DNA of 39,239 nt from Bacteroidota bacterium (GTDB lineage Bacteria; Bacteroidota; Bacteroidia; 2-12-FULL-35-15): assembly GCA_947504725.1 (NCBI GenBank), contig CANNHN010000015.1, positions 1 through 39,239 on the forward strand. Reading direction: 5' to 3'. Numbering within the stretch: the first letter of the stretch is position 1; every line of letters begins with the position of its first letter. Below are positions 1-8,816 of the stretch, in pieces. The notes beneath the pieces are model-generated. The model did not search any database, was not told the origin of the DNA, and saw nothing but the letters and a program-made list of their open reading frames with translations. Made by a program: the position numbers and the translations under genes.

Positions 1-364
1 TACAACGATTACCAAAAGCATTTGCAAAGCATTCAAAAGTTAGATCAATACTTGGTCTTGAGAAATTTATTTTTTCAGAATAATCTAAAGTAAATAACCC
101 AGTATCATCAACAAGCAAATGGTAATCGCCTGGCGCAATATAAATATGCCCCTGTTTAAGTTGCATTTTATCTTGTATTTCAACAACGGGAATATTTGTA
201 CTCTGATTTAAAACAGCTTCTAAATGATTCTCTGCACTGTTTTTTCGATGGAGAACTAAGATAATTGCAAAAGGGTAATTTGCAGGGATAAATGGAAGTA
301 TATTCATAATTACTTCAATACTTCCTGCGGAACCACCCAATATGATTACACCTTCTTTTTCCAT
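1..364 (-). CDS. cheB: CheB-type protein-glutamate methylesterase, 3' part cut by window edge
   Basis: The reading frame starts at ATG 364-362 on the minus strand and runs off the left edge, giving about 121 residues. The N-terminus reads MEKEGVIILGGSAGS, which carries the glycine-rich GGSAGS stretch holding the nucleophilic serine of CheB catalytic domains. Next come FAIILVLHRK (the conserved HR segment), GHIYIAPGDYHL (the IAPxxxHL segment) and SRPSID near the edge. No receiver domain precedes it, so this is a stand-alone CheB-like catalytic domain. Family members demethylate or deamidate glutamates of chemoreceptors. It overlaps the end of cheR by 19 bp, which implies translational coupling and a methylation/demethylation pair. 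No CheA, CheW or receptor gene is visible, so the target may be non-chemotactic. The catalytic Asp and the C-terminus lie outside the window. Confidence 0.88.
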   Translation of the reverse strand, partial: MEKEGVIILGGSAGSIEVIMNILPFIPANYPFAIILVLHRKNSAENHLEAVLNQSTNIPVVEIQDKMQLKQGHIYIAPGDYHLLVDDTGLFTLDYSEKINFSRPSIDLTFECFANAFGNRC

Positions 365-1179
365 GTTTTCCATTTGGCGTTTATAACTTGCATCTTACTT
401 TCAATTGGTGAAAACAGCAATGTTTCTTTTGATCCGATTGCTAACATTCCTTTTTTAGTAAGGCTATTATAAAATAGTTGCAGTACTTTATCTTGCAGCG
501 ATTTATTAAAATATATTAATACATTTCTGCAGATTATTAGATCAAATTGGTTAAATGCGTTATCTGAAACTAAATTATGAGTGCTGAAGATGATTTTAGA
601 TTTTAATTCATCATTCATCAATACTTCACCATTTAATACTGTATAATAATCCGATAGGTTTTTATTCCCTCCACTTTCTCTATAATTATTCTCATTTTCC
701 TTAAATGAGTCTAAATTATATTTGCCAGATTTAGCAACATCTAATACTGTTTGATTTATATCTGTTGCATAAATAATACTTTTATCCAACAAATTATATT
801 CTTTAAGTAATATGGCCATTGAGTAAACCTCTTCACCTGTAGAACATCCAGCATGCCAAATTTTAATTACTGGCAAATTGTTTAATTGAGATACTAATTC
901 ATTTCTAATTGAAGCAAAAAAACTAGGATCTCTAAATATTTCAGTAACATTTACTGTCAACTCTTCGATTAAATTGTTAACCATCGCAGAGTCATTAATT
1001 AAATCTTGCAACAATTGCTTGAAGTCAGAAATTTTATTTACATCAATATAACGTTGAACTCTTCTTTGCAAAGATTGCTTTGAATAATCAGAAAAATCAT
1101 AGCCACTATAATCGTTGATGAGAATAATAATTTCATCTAACTCATTATCTCCAATTTTAATAATTGAGTTTGATGTCAT
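346..1179 (-). CDS. cheR: CheR-type MCP/protein-glutamate O-methyltransferase
   Basis: A protein of 277 residues, the usual length for CheR. The N-terminal helical domain (about 10-80) ends in NVTEIFRDP, the conserved CheR segment. The SAM-binding domain follows: HAGCSTGEEVYSMA at about 109-122, YATDIN near 137 and DLIICRNVLIYF near 215. Known members methylate glutamates of chemoreceptors with SAM in the cytoplasm. The gene overlaps the receiver gene upstream by 4 bp (ATGA) and cheB downstream by 19 bp. It is therefore the third gene of a tight operon headed by a hybrid kinase. There is no pentapeptide-binding C-terminal extension, as the protein stops at KTWKKKV. The substrate is unknown because no receptor gene is in view. 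Confidence 0.93.
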   Translation of the reverse strand: MTSNSIIKIGDNELDEIIILINDYSGYDFSDYSKQSLQRRVQRYIDVNKISDFKQLLQDLINDSAMVNNLIEELTVNVTEIFRDPSFFASIRNELVSQLNNLPVIKIWHAGCSTGEEVYSMAILLKEYNLLDKSIIYATDINQTVLDVAKSGKYNLDSFKENENNYRESGGNKNLSDYYTVLNGEVLMNDELKSKIIFSTHNLVSDNAFNQFDLIICRNVLIYFNKSLQDKVLQLFYNSLTKKGMLAIGSKETLLFSPIESKMQVINAKWKTWKKKV

Positions 1180-1553
1180 CCTTTATTTATTAGGTATTTT
1201 ATTTTATTAATTAACACATCAATATCAATGGGTTTCGTGCAATAATCATCAGCACCGGCCTCAATGCAGCGTTCCATGTCCCCCTTCATAGCTAATGCAG
1301 TTAATGCAATTACTTTATTATTTTTCAGATGATCATCTTTTCGCAATATTCCTAAAGTTTCAAAACCATCCATCACAGGCATCATCATGTCTAATAAGAC
1401 AACATCTACTTCTATTTGTCGTAATTTTTCAAGACACTCTTTTCCATCTGAAGCAGTTTCAACTATAATCTTTTTTGCTTTAAGATATGCTTTTAAGGCA
1501 AAAATATTGCGCTCATCATCATCAACCAACAGAACTTTTATTTGATCAGTCAT
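1176..1553 (-). CDS. single-domain CheY-like response regulator
   Basis: A stand-alone receiver domain of 125 residues with no output domain. The acidic pocket is VLLVDDDERN (about 8-17), the phospho-acceptor Asp sits in VVLLDMMMPVMDG (about 51-63), the Thr of the switch is in VIALTA and the Lys is in TKPID near residue 108. All key residues are present, so it should be phosphorylatable. It starts 2 bp after the stop of the large hybrid kinase and overlaps cheR by 4 bp. The natural inference is that it takes phosphate from that kinase, directly or through its receivers, and acts by protein-protein contact rather than DNA binding. It resembles the last receiver of the kinase (both have the DMMMP/DVMMP and KPID forms), which suggests domain duplication. 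Confidence 0.92.
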   Translation of the reverse strand: MTDQIKVLLVDDDERNIFALKAYLKAKKIIVETASDGKECLEKLRQIEVDVVLLDMMMPVMDGFETLGILRKDDHLKNNKVIALTALAMKGDMERCIEAGADDYCTKPIDIDVLINKIKYLINKG

Positions 1554-1555
1554 AA

Positions 1556-4500
1556 TTATTTATTTTTTTCACTATTTAAAATCCAAATTTTAATTAATGA
1601 AATTAGTAAATCAGCATCAATAGGTTTTGATGCATAATCCGAAGCGCCACTATTAATGCATTTTTCTCGTTCATCAGCTTGTGTTTTTGCAGTTAAGGAT
1701 ACAATCGGAATGTTTTTTCCATTATCTAGTTTCCTTATTTTCTTAATTGCTTCGTAGCCATCCATTTCAGGCATCATCACATCCATTAAAATTAGCGCAA
1801 TATCATGGTTTTTTGTCCATACATCAATTGCTTCTTTCCCATTAGTTGCGTGTATAACCTCTGCCTTTTGAGCTTCTAAAATTTTACTAATCGAAAATCT
1901 ATTTTCTGCATCGTTGTCCACCAATAAAATTTTCTTGTTCTCTAAAGTTTTCGCAGAAATAATTGCCGGTCGCATTTTAATCGTCTGATCTTTTTTAGTG
2001 ATGTAATGCAGAAAAAGCGACATCTCCTCAATGATACTAGAATAGGTTTTTACTATTTTTAATATGAAAAAATCGCTAAATTGATTAATTTTTTTTACAT
2101 CTAAAGTAGATAAGTAGGTGTTACTTAGTACTATTACCGGCATTAATGTAGTGGGTACAACTTTTGTTAATTTTTCTAATAAATTTGGTATTTTTGATTT
2201 TCGAGAATCTATATCAATAATGATTGAATCGAATCCATTATCCCAAATAGATGGGTCAATTTCATGATCTGGTGTAAATGAAATAATTTCGATTTGACGT
2301 TCTTTTAAAAAAGCTGTCATTGCCAAAGCGTGCTCTTTTTTATCGGAGAATAAAGCAATTTTCCCGGTTTTTTTTGATGCAATTTCCTCGAGTGAGCGAA
2401 ATACATTTTGTATATTGTCCTCAGAGAAAGGTTTGCTCGTAAAATCTATAGCGCCAGATTCTCTGATAGTTTTTATATCTAAATCATTAGATGAAGTAAT
2501 ATGAACCGGAATGTGTTTAGTTTCGGCAAAGTCCTTTAATTCTTTTAACACTTCCCAACCACTTTTTTTAGGAAGGTGCAAGTCTAAAATAATGCCAAGG
2601 GGAATATGTTTTTTAGCCAATTCAACAGCTTCGTTACCATTAACTGCTATCAGTACTTTATATCCTCGGCTTTTTGCAGAATTTTGTATGATTTTTACAA
2701 ATAAAATATCATCCTCAACAATTAAAATAGTTTTATCTCCATTCTTTATGTCATGTCTATCATCTTCTACTAAAATAGCGTTCTCAGCTTGGTTTTCTGC
2801 AGATAAATCAGGTGCTATTGCATTATTTAAAGTAGAGCTATTTTTTTTAGTTTGTTTTTTTAAATGTTCAATCGAATAATTAGCTGGTATTATAATTGTA
2901 AAATTACTACCAACTCCGACCTCACTTTCCAAAGTAATTTCTCCACCTAATAAATGTGCAATTTCTTTACTGATAGAAAGTCCTAAACCGGTTCCACCAT
3001 ATTTACGTTTTGTTGAGCCATCAGCTTGCTGAAACGCTTCAAAAACCAAGGCTTGTTTATCTTTAGGAATACCAATTCCTGTATCAACCACCGAAAACGA
3101 AATCATATCCTGTTTTAAATTATATGAAATAGTAAGATCGACTTTTCCTTTTGCGCTAAATTTAAATGCGTTCGACAATAAATTTTTAACAACCTGATCA
3201 AGTCGCATTTTATCCGTGTACATACTTTCTGGACAATCTGAATTTACAAGCACCTTAAACTCAATTTGCTTATCTGTTGCAATTGGATTAAATAAAGATT
3301 GAATATCGCCTGCAAATTTATTTACATCCAAAGTTTCGGCATTAACATCCATTTTTCCGGACTCAATTTTAGATAAATCTAAAATATCATTAATCAATTC
3401 TAATAAGCTATTTCCTGCTTTATTAATAACAGCTGAATATTCTATTTGATCTTCACTTAAATTATCCTCTAAATTATCTTTGAGTAATTTACTTAGCAAT
3501 AGTATTGAATTCAGCGGGGTTCTTAATTCGTGACTCATATTAGCTAAAAACTCCGACTTGTATTTACTGCTTAAAGATAGTTGATCTGCTTTTCGTTTCA
3601 AATCGGTTGTAGCAGCAACTAATAAGTTATTTTTTTCGTTAAAGGCATGATTTTTTTCCTCAACCAACTTCGTTTTTTCTTCTAGTTCTTTATTACTCTG
3701 CAACAACTCTTCTTGTTGTACACGCAATTCTTCGTCAGATGCTTGTAATTTTTGTGTTTGAGCTTCTAATTCCGTGTTGGACTCTTCTAATTCTCTTTGC
3801 GAAGCAAGTAATAATTCTGTTTGTTTTTTTAAGGCTTCGCTTTCTTTTTGTTTAGTGATATCAAAACGAATAGCTACATACTTTTCTATTTTACCATCTT
3901 TATTTTTAAAGGGCATAATGGTTGTTTCTACCCAATAATAATTGCCAGTTTTACTCACATTTAATATTTCGCCCTGCCAAACAAGCCCAGTGCTTATAGC
4001 CTTCCACATCCCTTTAAACAAACCATCAGGTTGTTTACCAGACTTAAGAATACGATGGTTTTGACCAATTAATTCTTCTCTGGAGTATTCGGAAATTGCA
4101 CAGAAAAAATCATTTACAAAAATAATATTTCCATCAGCATCCGTTTCCGAAACAATAGCTGCTTTATTTAAAACTGAAACTTGTTGGTCTAAGTTAAGTG
4201 TCAGTTTATCAAGTTCAACGCGCTGCTGTTTTAATTCAGTTATATCATACCCAATTTTAATTATTTTATAAACCTTTCCGTTTCCATCAAACACAGGATT
4301 ATAACTTGCTTGCAACCAAACAACTTTATTATCTTTTGAAGTTCTACAAAATTCACCAGATTCGCTATTACCTTTATTTAAACTTTCCCAAAAACTCTTG
4401 TATTCTGCATCGTAATCAATATTTTTGGGTACTAATAGTTTATGGTGTTTACCAATAAGTTCTTCGCTATTAAAGCCCATTATATTTAAAAACAAATCGT

Positions 4501-5179
4501 TTGCGCTTAATATAAAACCTTTGGTATCAAATTCAATTCCTAAAGTAGCTTTGTTAATGGCTGTAATTTGATTTTGTAACTCTTGTTCTTTACTATCTAA
4601 TTCAAGCACTAATTTTTCTAATTCGGATTTTGCCAAAATAGTGTTTATGTATATGGCGATAGATTCAGTAACATCATCAATAAAACGCAGTTCAACTGGC
4701 GTAAATGAATTTAGTTTGCCAATTTCGGCAAGTCCTACCATTTTATTAGAAACAAATAAGGGGATAATTACTAATGATGCAGCTTTTGCAGAACCTAAAG
4801 AAGTGGAAACTTTAAAATAATCTTTATCAACATCATTTAAAACAACTACTTTTTTTTGCGTTAATGCTTGGCCAATAAATGAATTATCTTTTTCAATCAA
4901 TGCAGGTACTTGCCCCGTAGTGCCTGATGAATGAACCAATGATAAGGTAGTTTCAGATTTAGAAATATAAAACGTTCCAAGTTGACTGCCCAAAAAATCG
5001 GAGAAAAAAGTAAGGATTTCATTACCGATAACATCTATATTTTTATCACCTCTTAAAATATCATGCAGGCGTTCTTTGCCATTTTGCATCCAGCTATTTT
5101 CGTTGTGCTGCTCTGTTAAATGAGCCAAATTTTCATGCATTTCATGAATGGCTTTTCCTACTGAATTTGTTTTTGACAT
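1556..5179 (-). CDS. hybrid sensor histidine kinase GAF-PAS-PAS-HisKA-HATPase-REC-REC-REC
   Basis: I place the start at ATG 5179 (MSKTNSVGKAIHEM); an in-frame TTG 18 bp upstream is possible but less likely. The protein is 1207 residues with no membrane segment, so it is cytoplasmic. In order it has a GAF domain (about 45-185), two PAS-PAC units (about 205-320 and 335-445), a long Gln/Glu-rich coiled coil (445-540), HisKA with FLANMSHELRTPLNS (His about 550), and an HATPase with an N box near 665, DTGIGIP and GGTGLGLSIS. Three receivers follow. The first has LIVEDD and phospho-Asp in ILDLHLP. The middle one is degenerate (LFSDKK, IIIDID). The last has LLVDND and LMDVMMPEMDG. It heads the operon with the free receiver, cheR and cheB. 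The signal sensed is unknown. Confidence 0.92.
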   Translation of the reverse strand: MSKTNSVGKAIHEMHENLAHLTEQHNENSWMQNGKERLHDILRGDKNIDVIGNEILTFFSDFLGSQLGTFYISKSETTLSLVHSSGTTGQVPALIEKDNSFIGQALTQKKVVVLNDVDKDYFKVSTSLGSAKAASLVIIPLFVSNKMVGLAEIGKLNSFTPVELRFIDDVTESIAIYINTILAKSELEKLVLELDSKEQELQNQITAINKATLGIEFDTKGFILSANDLFLNIMGFNSEELIGKHHKLLVPKNIDYDAEYKSFWESLNKGNSESGEFCRTSKDNKVVWLQASYNPVFDGNGKVYKIIKIGYDITELKQQRVELDKLTLNLDQQVSVLNKAAIVSETDADGNIIFVNDFFCAISEYSREELIGQNHRILKSGKQPDGLFKGMWKAISTGLVWQGEILNVSKTGNYYWVETTIMPFKNKDGKIEKYVAIRFDITKQKESEALKKQTELLLASQRELEESNTELEAQTQKLQASDEELRVQQEELLQSNKELEEKTKLVEEKNHAFNEKNNLLVAATTDLKRKADQLSLSSKYKSEFLANMSHELRTPLNSILLLSKLLKDNLEDNLSEDQIEYSAVINKAGNSLLELINDILDLSKIESGKMDVNAETLDVNKFAGDIQSLFNPIATDKQIEFKVLVNSDCPESMYTDKMRLDQVVKNLLSNAFKFSAKGKVDLTISYNLKQDMISFSVVDTGIGIPKDKQALVFEAFQQADGSTKRKYGGTGLGLSISKEIAHLLGGEITLESEVGVGSNFTIIIPANYSIEHLKKQTKKNSSTLNNAIAPDLSAENQAENAILVEDDRHDIKNGDKTILIVEDDILFVKIIQNSAKSRGYKVLIAVNGNEAVELAKKHIPLGIILDLHLPKKSGWEVLKELKDFAETKHIPVHITSSNDLDIKTIRESGAIDFTSKPFSEDNIQNVFRSLEEIASKKTGKIALFSDKKEHALAMTAFLKERQIEIISFTPDHEIDPSIWDNGFDSIIIDIDSRKSKIPNLLEKLTKVVPTTLMPVIVLSNTYLSTLDVKKINQFSDFFILKIVKTYSSIIEEMSLFLHYITKKDQTIKMRPAIISAKTLENKKILLVDNDAENRFSISKILEAQKAEVIHATNGKEAIDVWTKNHDIALILMDVMMPEMDGYEAIKKIRKLDNGKNIPIVSLTAKTQADEREKCINSGASDYASKPIDADLLISLIKIWILNSEKNK

Positions 5180-5597
5180 GATGATGATGTTTAACAATGT
5201 AAATCAAGTGTTAAAATACCAAAAAATAAGTATGTATTCAACAGCTATTATCCTAACTCTTTTTTTATAGTTGGTAATGAAGCTGTTAGACTTATTTTTT
5301 TAAGCCTATTGTCCCAAAAATGGAGTATAATTCCCAATTTGAGAATAAAATGATTTTGAAGAGTATTCTTTTACCTTTAATTTCTTTGTATTTTTTTAGT
5401 AAATAGTAATCATTTTTATACGTTAATAAAATTAGGAGGCTATCCATATTTAAAAATTTATTTTCAGAAATGAGATTATTCAATAAAGGTGTTATGTGAT
5501 TGTTATTCGGTAAACAGATTTATAATTTGCTATTAGCGATTGAATTAGGTCTTCCATAAGTACTAGAAAAAGTAAAGACGATTCTCTAATATTTTGA
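5180..5597. other. intergenic region between divergent signalling and paa-like operons
   Basis: About 420 bp separate the hybrid kinase start from the -7 element of the paa-like operon. The stretch is very AT-rich and should hold the promoters of both divergent operons. I see one weak reading frame (about 5292-5483, minus) without a convincing start or recognisable motif, and no clear hairpin or RNA gene. Nothing else can be supported. Confidence 0.5.
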
Positions 5598-5605
5598 TAA
5601 CTTTG
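5598..5605 (+). promoter_or_regulatory. Bacteroidota -7 promoter element before the paaI-like gene
   Basis: TAACTTTG matches the Bacteroidota sigma -7 consensus TAnnTTTG and lies 19 bp before the ATG at 5625. No good -33 TTTG is seen at the usual spacing, so the assignment rests on the -7 element and its position. Confidence 0.5.
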
Positions 5606-5624
5606 TAAAGCTGAATCTGTTGAT

Positions 5625-6047
5625 ATGGAAAATAATTTATTAGCAAAAAAGATAGTCGATAAAATGTTGGTTGAAGATAAGTTCAGCCAATGGTTAGGTA
5701 TCGAAATGGTCTTGCTTGAACAAGGACGCTGTATTCTAAAAATGAAGATCCGAGATGAAATGGTGAATGGGTTTAAAATTGCTCATGGTGGAATTGCATT
5801 TTCGTTTGCAGACAGTGCGCTAGCATTTGCATCCAATGCGTATGGGCGCCTGAGTGTTGCGCTGGAGTGTTCGATCTCATTTGCAATTGCTGTAAATATC
5901 AATGATGTGCTTATTTGTGAAGCAAGAGAATTGAGCCTTACAAATAAAACAGGAACCTATCACATTGAAATATCAAATCAGAAAAACGAAAAAGTTGCAT
6001 TCTTCAAAGGAACCGTTTATCGGACCGGGAAAGAGTGGGAGGTATAA
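5625..6047 (+). CDS. paaI: PaaI-like hotdog-fold acyl-CoA thioesterase
   Basis: A protein of 140 residues, the normal length for the hotdog thioesterase family. The signature is NGFKIAHGGIAFSFADSALAF at about residues 47-67: the Asn-Gly, the HGG loop and the Asp on the central helix are the PaaI active-site pattern. PaaI hydrolyses phenylacetyl-CoA and hydroxylated aromatic acyl-CoAs and is thought to rescue CoA from dead-end intermediates. It is the first gene of a plus-strand cluster, 22 bp before a PaaJ-like thiolase, with a PaaY-like gene after that, so the phenylacetate link rests on context as well as sequence. The start ATG at 5625 follows a good -7 element. A general medium-chain thioesterase is the main alternative. 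Confidence 0.87.
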   Translation: MENNLLAKKIVDKMLVEDKFSQWLGIEMVLLEQGRCILKMKIRDEMVNGFKIAHGGIAFSFADSALAFASNAYGRLSVALECSISFAIAVNINDVLICEARELSLTNKTGTYHIEISNQKNEKVAFFKGTVYRTGKEWEV

Positions 6048-6069
6048 ATAAAATTGAAATGTAGTAACC

Positions 6070-7278
6070 ATGAAAAAAGCATTTATCATTGACGGAGTTC
6101 GTACTCCAATCGGAAATTTTGGTGGAACATTGTCAACAGTTCGTACGGATGATTTGGCAGCGATTGTTCTTAGAGAATTAATTAAACGCAATCCAAGCAT
6201 TGATGCAAAGGAAATTTCTGATGTATTGTTAGGTTGTGCAAATCAATCAGGAGAAGATAATCGTAATGTTGCTCGAATGGCTTTGCTGTTGGCTGGTTTG
6301 CCATATCAAATTCCTGGTGAAACAGTAAATCGTTTGTGTGCTTCTGGATTGTCAGCAGCAATGTCGGCTGCTAGAAACATTATGATTGGTGAAGCTGATT
6401 TGATGATTGCTGGTGGAGTGGAGAATATGACACGTGGACCATGGGTGATGTCGAAAGCCTCTTCTGCATTCGGTCGTGATCAACAAATGTTTGATTCATC
6501 TTTTGGTTGGAGATTCATTAATCCCAAAATGAAAGAGCTTTACGGAGTTGATGCAATGGGTGAAACAGCAGAAAATTTAGCGGATAGAGATAAAATTTCG
6601 CGAGAAGATCAAGATAAGTTTGCATTGTGGTCGCAGCAAAAAGCTGCTGCAGCTCAAAATAAAGGAAGATTTGCAAAAGAAATTGTTGGTGTTCAAATTC
6701 CACAAATGAAAGGCGATCCAAAAATGTTTGATAAAGATGAATTTATTCGTCCCGATACAAGCATGGAGGGATTATCAAAATTAAAAGGAGCATTTAAAAA
6801 AGAAGGCGGATCTGTAACTGCAGGAAATGCATCGGGATTAAATGATGGAGCAGCAGCAATTTTATTGGCTTCTGAAGATGCAATTAAAAAATACAATCTT
6901 GTTCCAAAAGCAAGAATCGTTTCAAGTGGAGTAGCAGGAGTAGAGCCTAGAATTATGGGAATCGGTCCGGTTGCAGCAACTAACATGGCTTTGAAACGTG
7001 CAGGATTAACAATGAAAGACATTGATTTGATTGAGTTAAACGAAGCCTTTGCAGCACAAGCATTAGCATGTACACGTGCATTAGGAATTGCTGATAATGA
7101 TTCAAGAATAAACCCAAATGGCGGAGCTATTGCATTAGGTCATCCTTTAGGAATGAGTGGAGCAAGAATTTTAAATTCAGCTGCAATAGAATTACAAGAG
7201 CAGAACAAGCGTTACGCTTTGGTTACGATGTGTATTGGAGTCGGACAAGGTTATGCCGTGATTATTGAAAAGGCTTAA
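6070..7278 (+). CDS. paaJ: acetyl-CoA acyltransferase, 3-oxoadipyl-CoA thiolase type (PaaJ/PcaF-like)
   Basis: A thiolase of 402 residues; E. coli PaaJ is about 401. The N-terminus AFIIDGVRTPIGNFGG is typical. The nucleophile is Cys90 in NRLCASGLSAA, the catalytic His is about 358 in GGAIALGHPLGMSGAR, and the second Cys is about 388 in TMCIGVGQGYA. Segments such as VLLGCANQSGEDNRNVARMA and GRDQQMFDSSFGWRF match the 3-oxoadipyl-CoA branch rather than FadA or acetoacetyl-CoA thiolases. The expected reaction is CoA-dependent cleavage of 3-oxoadipyl-CoA to succinyl-CoA and acetyl-CoA, the last step of phenylacetate or beta-ketoadipate breakdown. It sits between paaI-like and paaY-like genes. The ring-opening genes paaABCDE are not in this window. 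Confidence 0.92.
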   Translation: MKKAFIIDGVRTPIGNFGGTLSTVRTDDLAAIVLRELIKRNPSIDAKEISDVLLGCANQSGEDNRNVARMALLLAGLPYQIPGETVNRLCASGLSAAMSAARNIMIGEADLMIAGGVENMTRGPWVMSKASSAFGRDQQMFDSSFGWRFINPKMKELYGVDAMGETAENLADRDKISREDQDKFALWSQQKAAAAQNKGRFAKEIVGVQIPQMKGDPKMFDKDEFIRPDTSMEGLSKLKGAFKKEGGSVTAGNASGLNDGAAAILLASEDAIKKYNLVPKARIVSSGVAGVEPRIMGIGPVAATNMALKRAGLTMKDIDLIELNEAFAAQALACTRALGIADNDSRINPNGGAIALGHPLGMSGARILNSAAIELQEQNKRYALVTMCIGVGQGYAVIIEKA

Positions 7279-7316
7279 AATAAACGTTACGATTCTGCAC
7301 CTTAATTGATATAAAT

Positions 7317-7913
7317 ATGGCAAACATCTTCGAATTCAATGGGTATAAACCTGTCATTCACGAAAGCGCATTCATTCATCCGAATGCGACCGTAACCGGT
7401 AATGTAATTATTGGCAAACAGGTGTATATTGGTCCAGGTGCTGCTATCAGAGGTGATTGGGGACAAATAATTATTGAAGACGGATGTAATGTTCAGGAGA
7501 ATTGCACCATACATATGTTTCCGGGAACAACTGTTTTATTAAAAGAAGCAGCACATATTGGTCACGGTGCAATTATTCATGGTGGCACAATTGGTAAAAA
7601 TGTTTTGGTTGGAATGAATGCGGTTGTAATGGATGATGTTGTGATTGGCGATAACTGTATAATAGGAGCTTTGTGTTTTGTTCCTGCGAATACAGTTATT
7701 CCAGAGCGAAAAGTTGTGGTTGGGAATCCAGCAAAAATTGTGAAAGATGTAAGTGATGAAATGATTGAATGGAAAACACAAGGAACAAAATTGTATCAGC
7801 AATTACCAGCGGATTGCAAAGCAACATTAAAAGAATGTGAGCCTTTACGTGAAGTTGAGAATGACAGACCAAAACAACAGGATATTTATAAGACTTGGAA
7901 GCAAACAAAATAA
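7317..7913 (+). CDS. paaY: PaaY-like gamma-carbonic-anhydrase / left-handed beta-helix protein
   Basis: A protein of 198 residues built of hexapeptide repeats (for example VTGNVIIGKQVYIGPGAAIRG and GTIGKNVLVGMNAVV), giving a left-handed beta helix. Likely zinc ligands of the gamma-carbonic anhydrase fold are His66 (NCTIH), His83 (IGHGA) and His88 (AIIHG). PaaY is reported as a thioesterase for dead-end ring intermediates in phenylacetate degradation, so its place 38 bp after a PaaJ-like thiolase fits. The length (about 196-200) and the C-terminal helix rich in charged residues also match PaaY better than shorter YrdA-type proteins. A true carbonic anhydrase activity cannot be excluded. The next gene starts 4 bp after the stop. 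Confidence 0.88.
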   Translation: MANIFEFNGYKPVIHESAFIHPNATVTGNVIIGKQVYIGPGAAIRGDWGQIIIEDGCNVQENCTIHMFPGTTVLLKEAAHIGHGAIIHGGTIGKNVLVGMNAVVMDDVVIGDNCIIGALCFVPANTVIPERKVVVGNPAKIVKDVSDEMIEWKTQGTKLYQQLPADCKATLKECEPLREVENDRPKQQDIYKTWKQTK

Positions 7914-7917
7914 AACT

Positions 7918-8361
7918 ATGAACTTACATTTACATTTTATATTAGTTAATTCAGAATTCAATGTTGGTTTAGCTGACGATTTATATAATGGCGAAGAGTC
8001 TGAAGATAATATCAAACATTTATGGGAAGATGAATTCCAAGTTTCGGAGCCTGTAAAGGAATTTAAAATTTCAAATAATGCTATTTATAAGTTGGCTGGA
8101 TTTTTCCCAGATGATAAGCCTTTTAGTTTTGAAGTTTGGGATATGACGATTGTAGACTGTAAAACAGAAAGTGGAAAAGACATGCAGTTTGCAGTATCTA
8201 AAAAGCTATTGAAGAAAACTGAAAAAGTGGTTGAGGAAAACACAAACGACACACATTTATATTTCTATTTAAGAGATGCAATTCCAATGGAAAATCCAAT
8301 GAATGGAGTGTATATTGTTAAAACAGACTTTCCTAAAGAACTTAAAACAAAAACAAACTAA
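7918..8361 (+). CDS. conserved hypothetical protein, soluble
   Basis: A protein of 147 residues starting MNLHLHFILVNSEFNVG at ATG 7918; the frame is open further upstream inside paaY, but this ATG lies 4 bp after the paaY stop and fits operon spacing. I do not recognise a family. There is no signal peptide or membrane segment. It is acidic in the middle, with a Lys/Glu-rich stretch (KKLLKKTEKVVEEN) and an aromatic segment FYLRDAIP. The stop overlaps the next start as TAATG, so it is likely co-translated with the DinB-like gene. Membership of the paa-like operon is the only hint of function. Confidence 0.7.
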   Translation: MNLHLHFILVNSEFNVGLADDLYNGEESEDNIKHLWEDEFQVSEPVKEFKISNNAIYKLAGFFPDDKPFSFEVWDMTIVDCKTESGKDMQFAVSKKLLKKTEKVVEENTNDTHLYFYLRDAIPMENPMNGVYIVKTDFPKELKTKTN

Positions 8362-8816
8362 TGGACAAATTAGCTTTTTTAAAAACAGAATTTCCGAAAT
8401 TAGTAAGAACGTTAAGCCCTGAAGCAAAAGGGGAGTGGGGAGTGTTAAACGGACAGCAAATGGTGGAACACATGGCTGACTCGATTAGTTTTGCGACCGG
8501 CAAAAACAACCAAGCTTTGTATTCCCCAGCCGAACATGTAGAGAAGTATAAGTCTTTTGCGATGAGTGATAAAGAGTTTAAGCCCAATACTCCTAATGCA
8601 TTAATGCCAGCTGTTCCAACTCCAGTGATTAAATCTACAATGGAAGAAGCTGTTGTAGAACTCGAAAAGCAAATTGCTAATTTTATCAATTTTTTTGAAA
8701 CGAATAACGGAGCTACGATTACAAATCCGTTTTTTGGAAATTTAAATTTTGAAGAGTGGGTGCATTTGCTTCATAAACATGCGGTGCATCATTCGAAGCA
8801 ATTCAAACTTTTGTAA
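8361..8816 (+). CDS. DinB/DUF1569-type four-helix protein
   Basis: A protein of 151 residues. An early His in GQQMVEHMADSI (about 31-42) and the C-terminal HKHAVHHSKQF form the spaced histidine pattern of DinB/DUF1569 four-helix proteins, which often bind a divalent metal. A conserved-looking Phe-Trp pair (NFEEWVHL) precedes the last helix. Family members include metal-dependent thiol transferases and many proteins without known role, so the reaction is not predicted. The start overlaps the upstream stop (TAATG) and the gene ends the plus-strand cluster, converging on a minus-strand gene with no gap. No terminator is visible at the junction. Confidence 0.75.
   Translation: MDKLAFLKTEFPKLVRTLSPEAKGEWGVLNGQQMVEHMADSISFATGKNNQALYSPAEHVEKYKSFAMSDKEFKPNTPNALMPAVPTPVIKSTMEEAVVELEKQIANFINFFETNNGATITNPFFGNLNFEEWVHLLHKHAVHHSKQFKLL

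Noticed and set aside
5292-5483. Small minus-strand reading frame (63 codons) in the kinase-paa intergenic gap
   Set aside because: It starts with TTG, has no recognisable motif and only biased Leu/Ile/Lys composition expected from AT-rich non-coding DNA.
7837-7917. Upstream extension of the 147-residue unknown gene into paaY
   Set aside because: ATG 7918 is 4 nt after the paaY stop and fits coupled translation; the extension is paaY sequence read in another frame.
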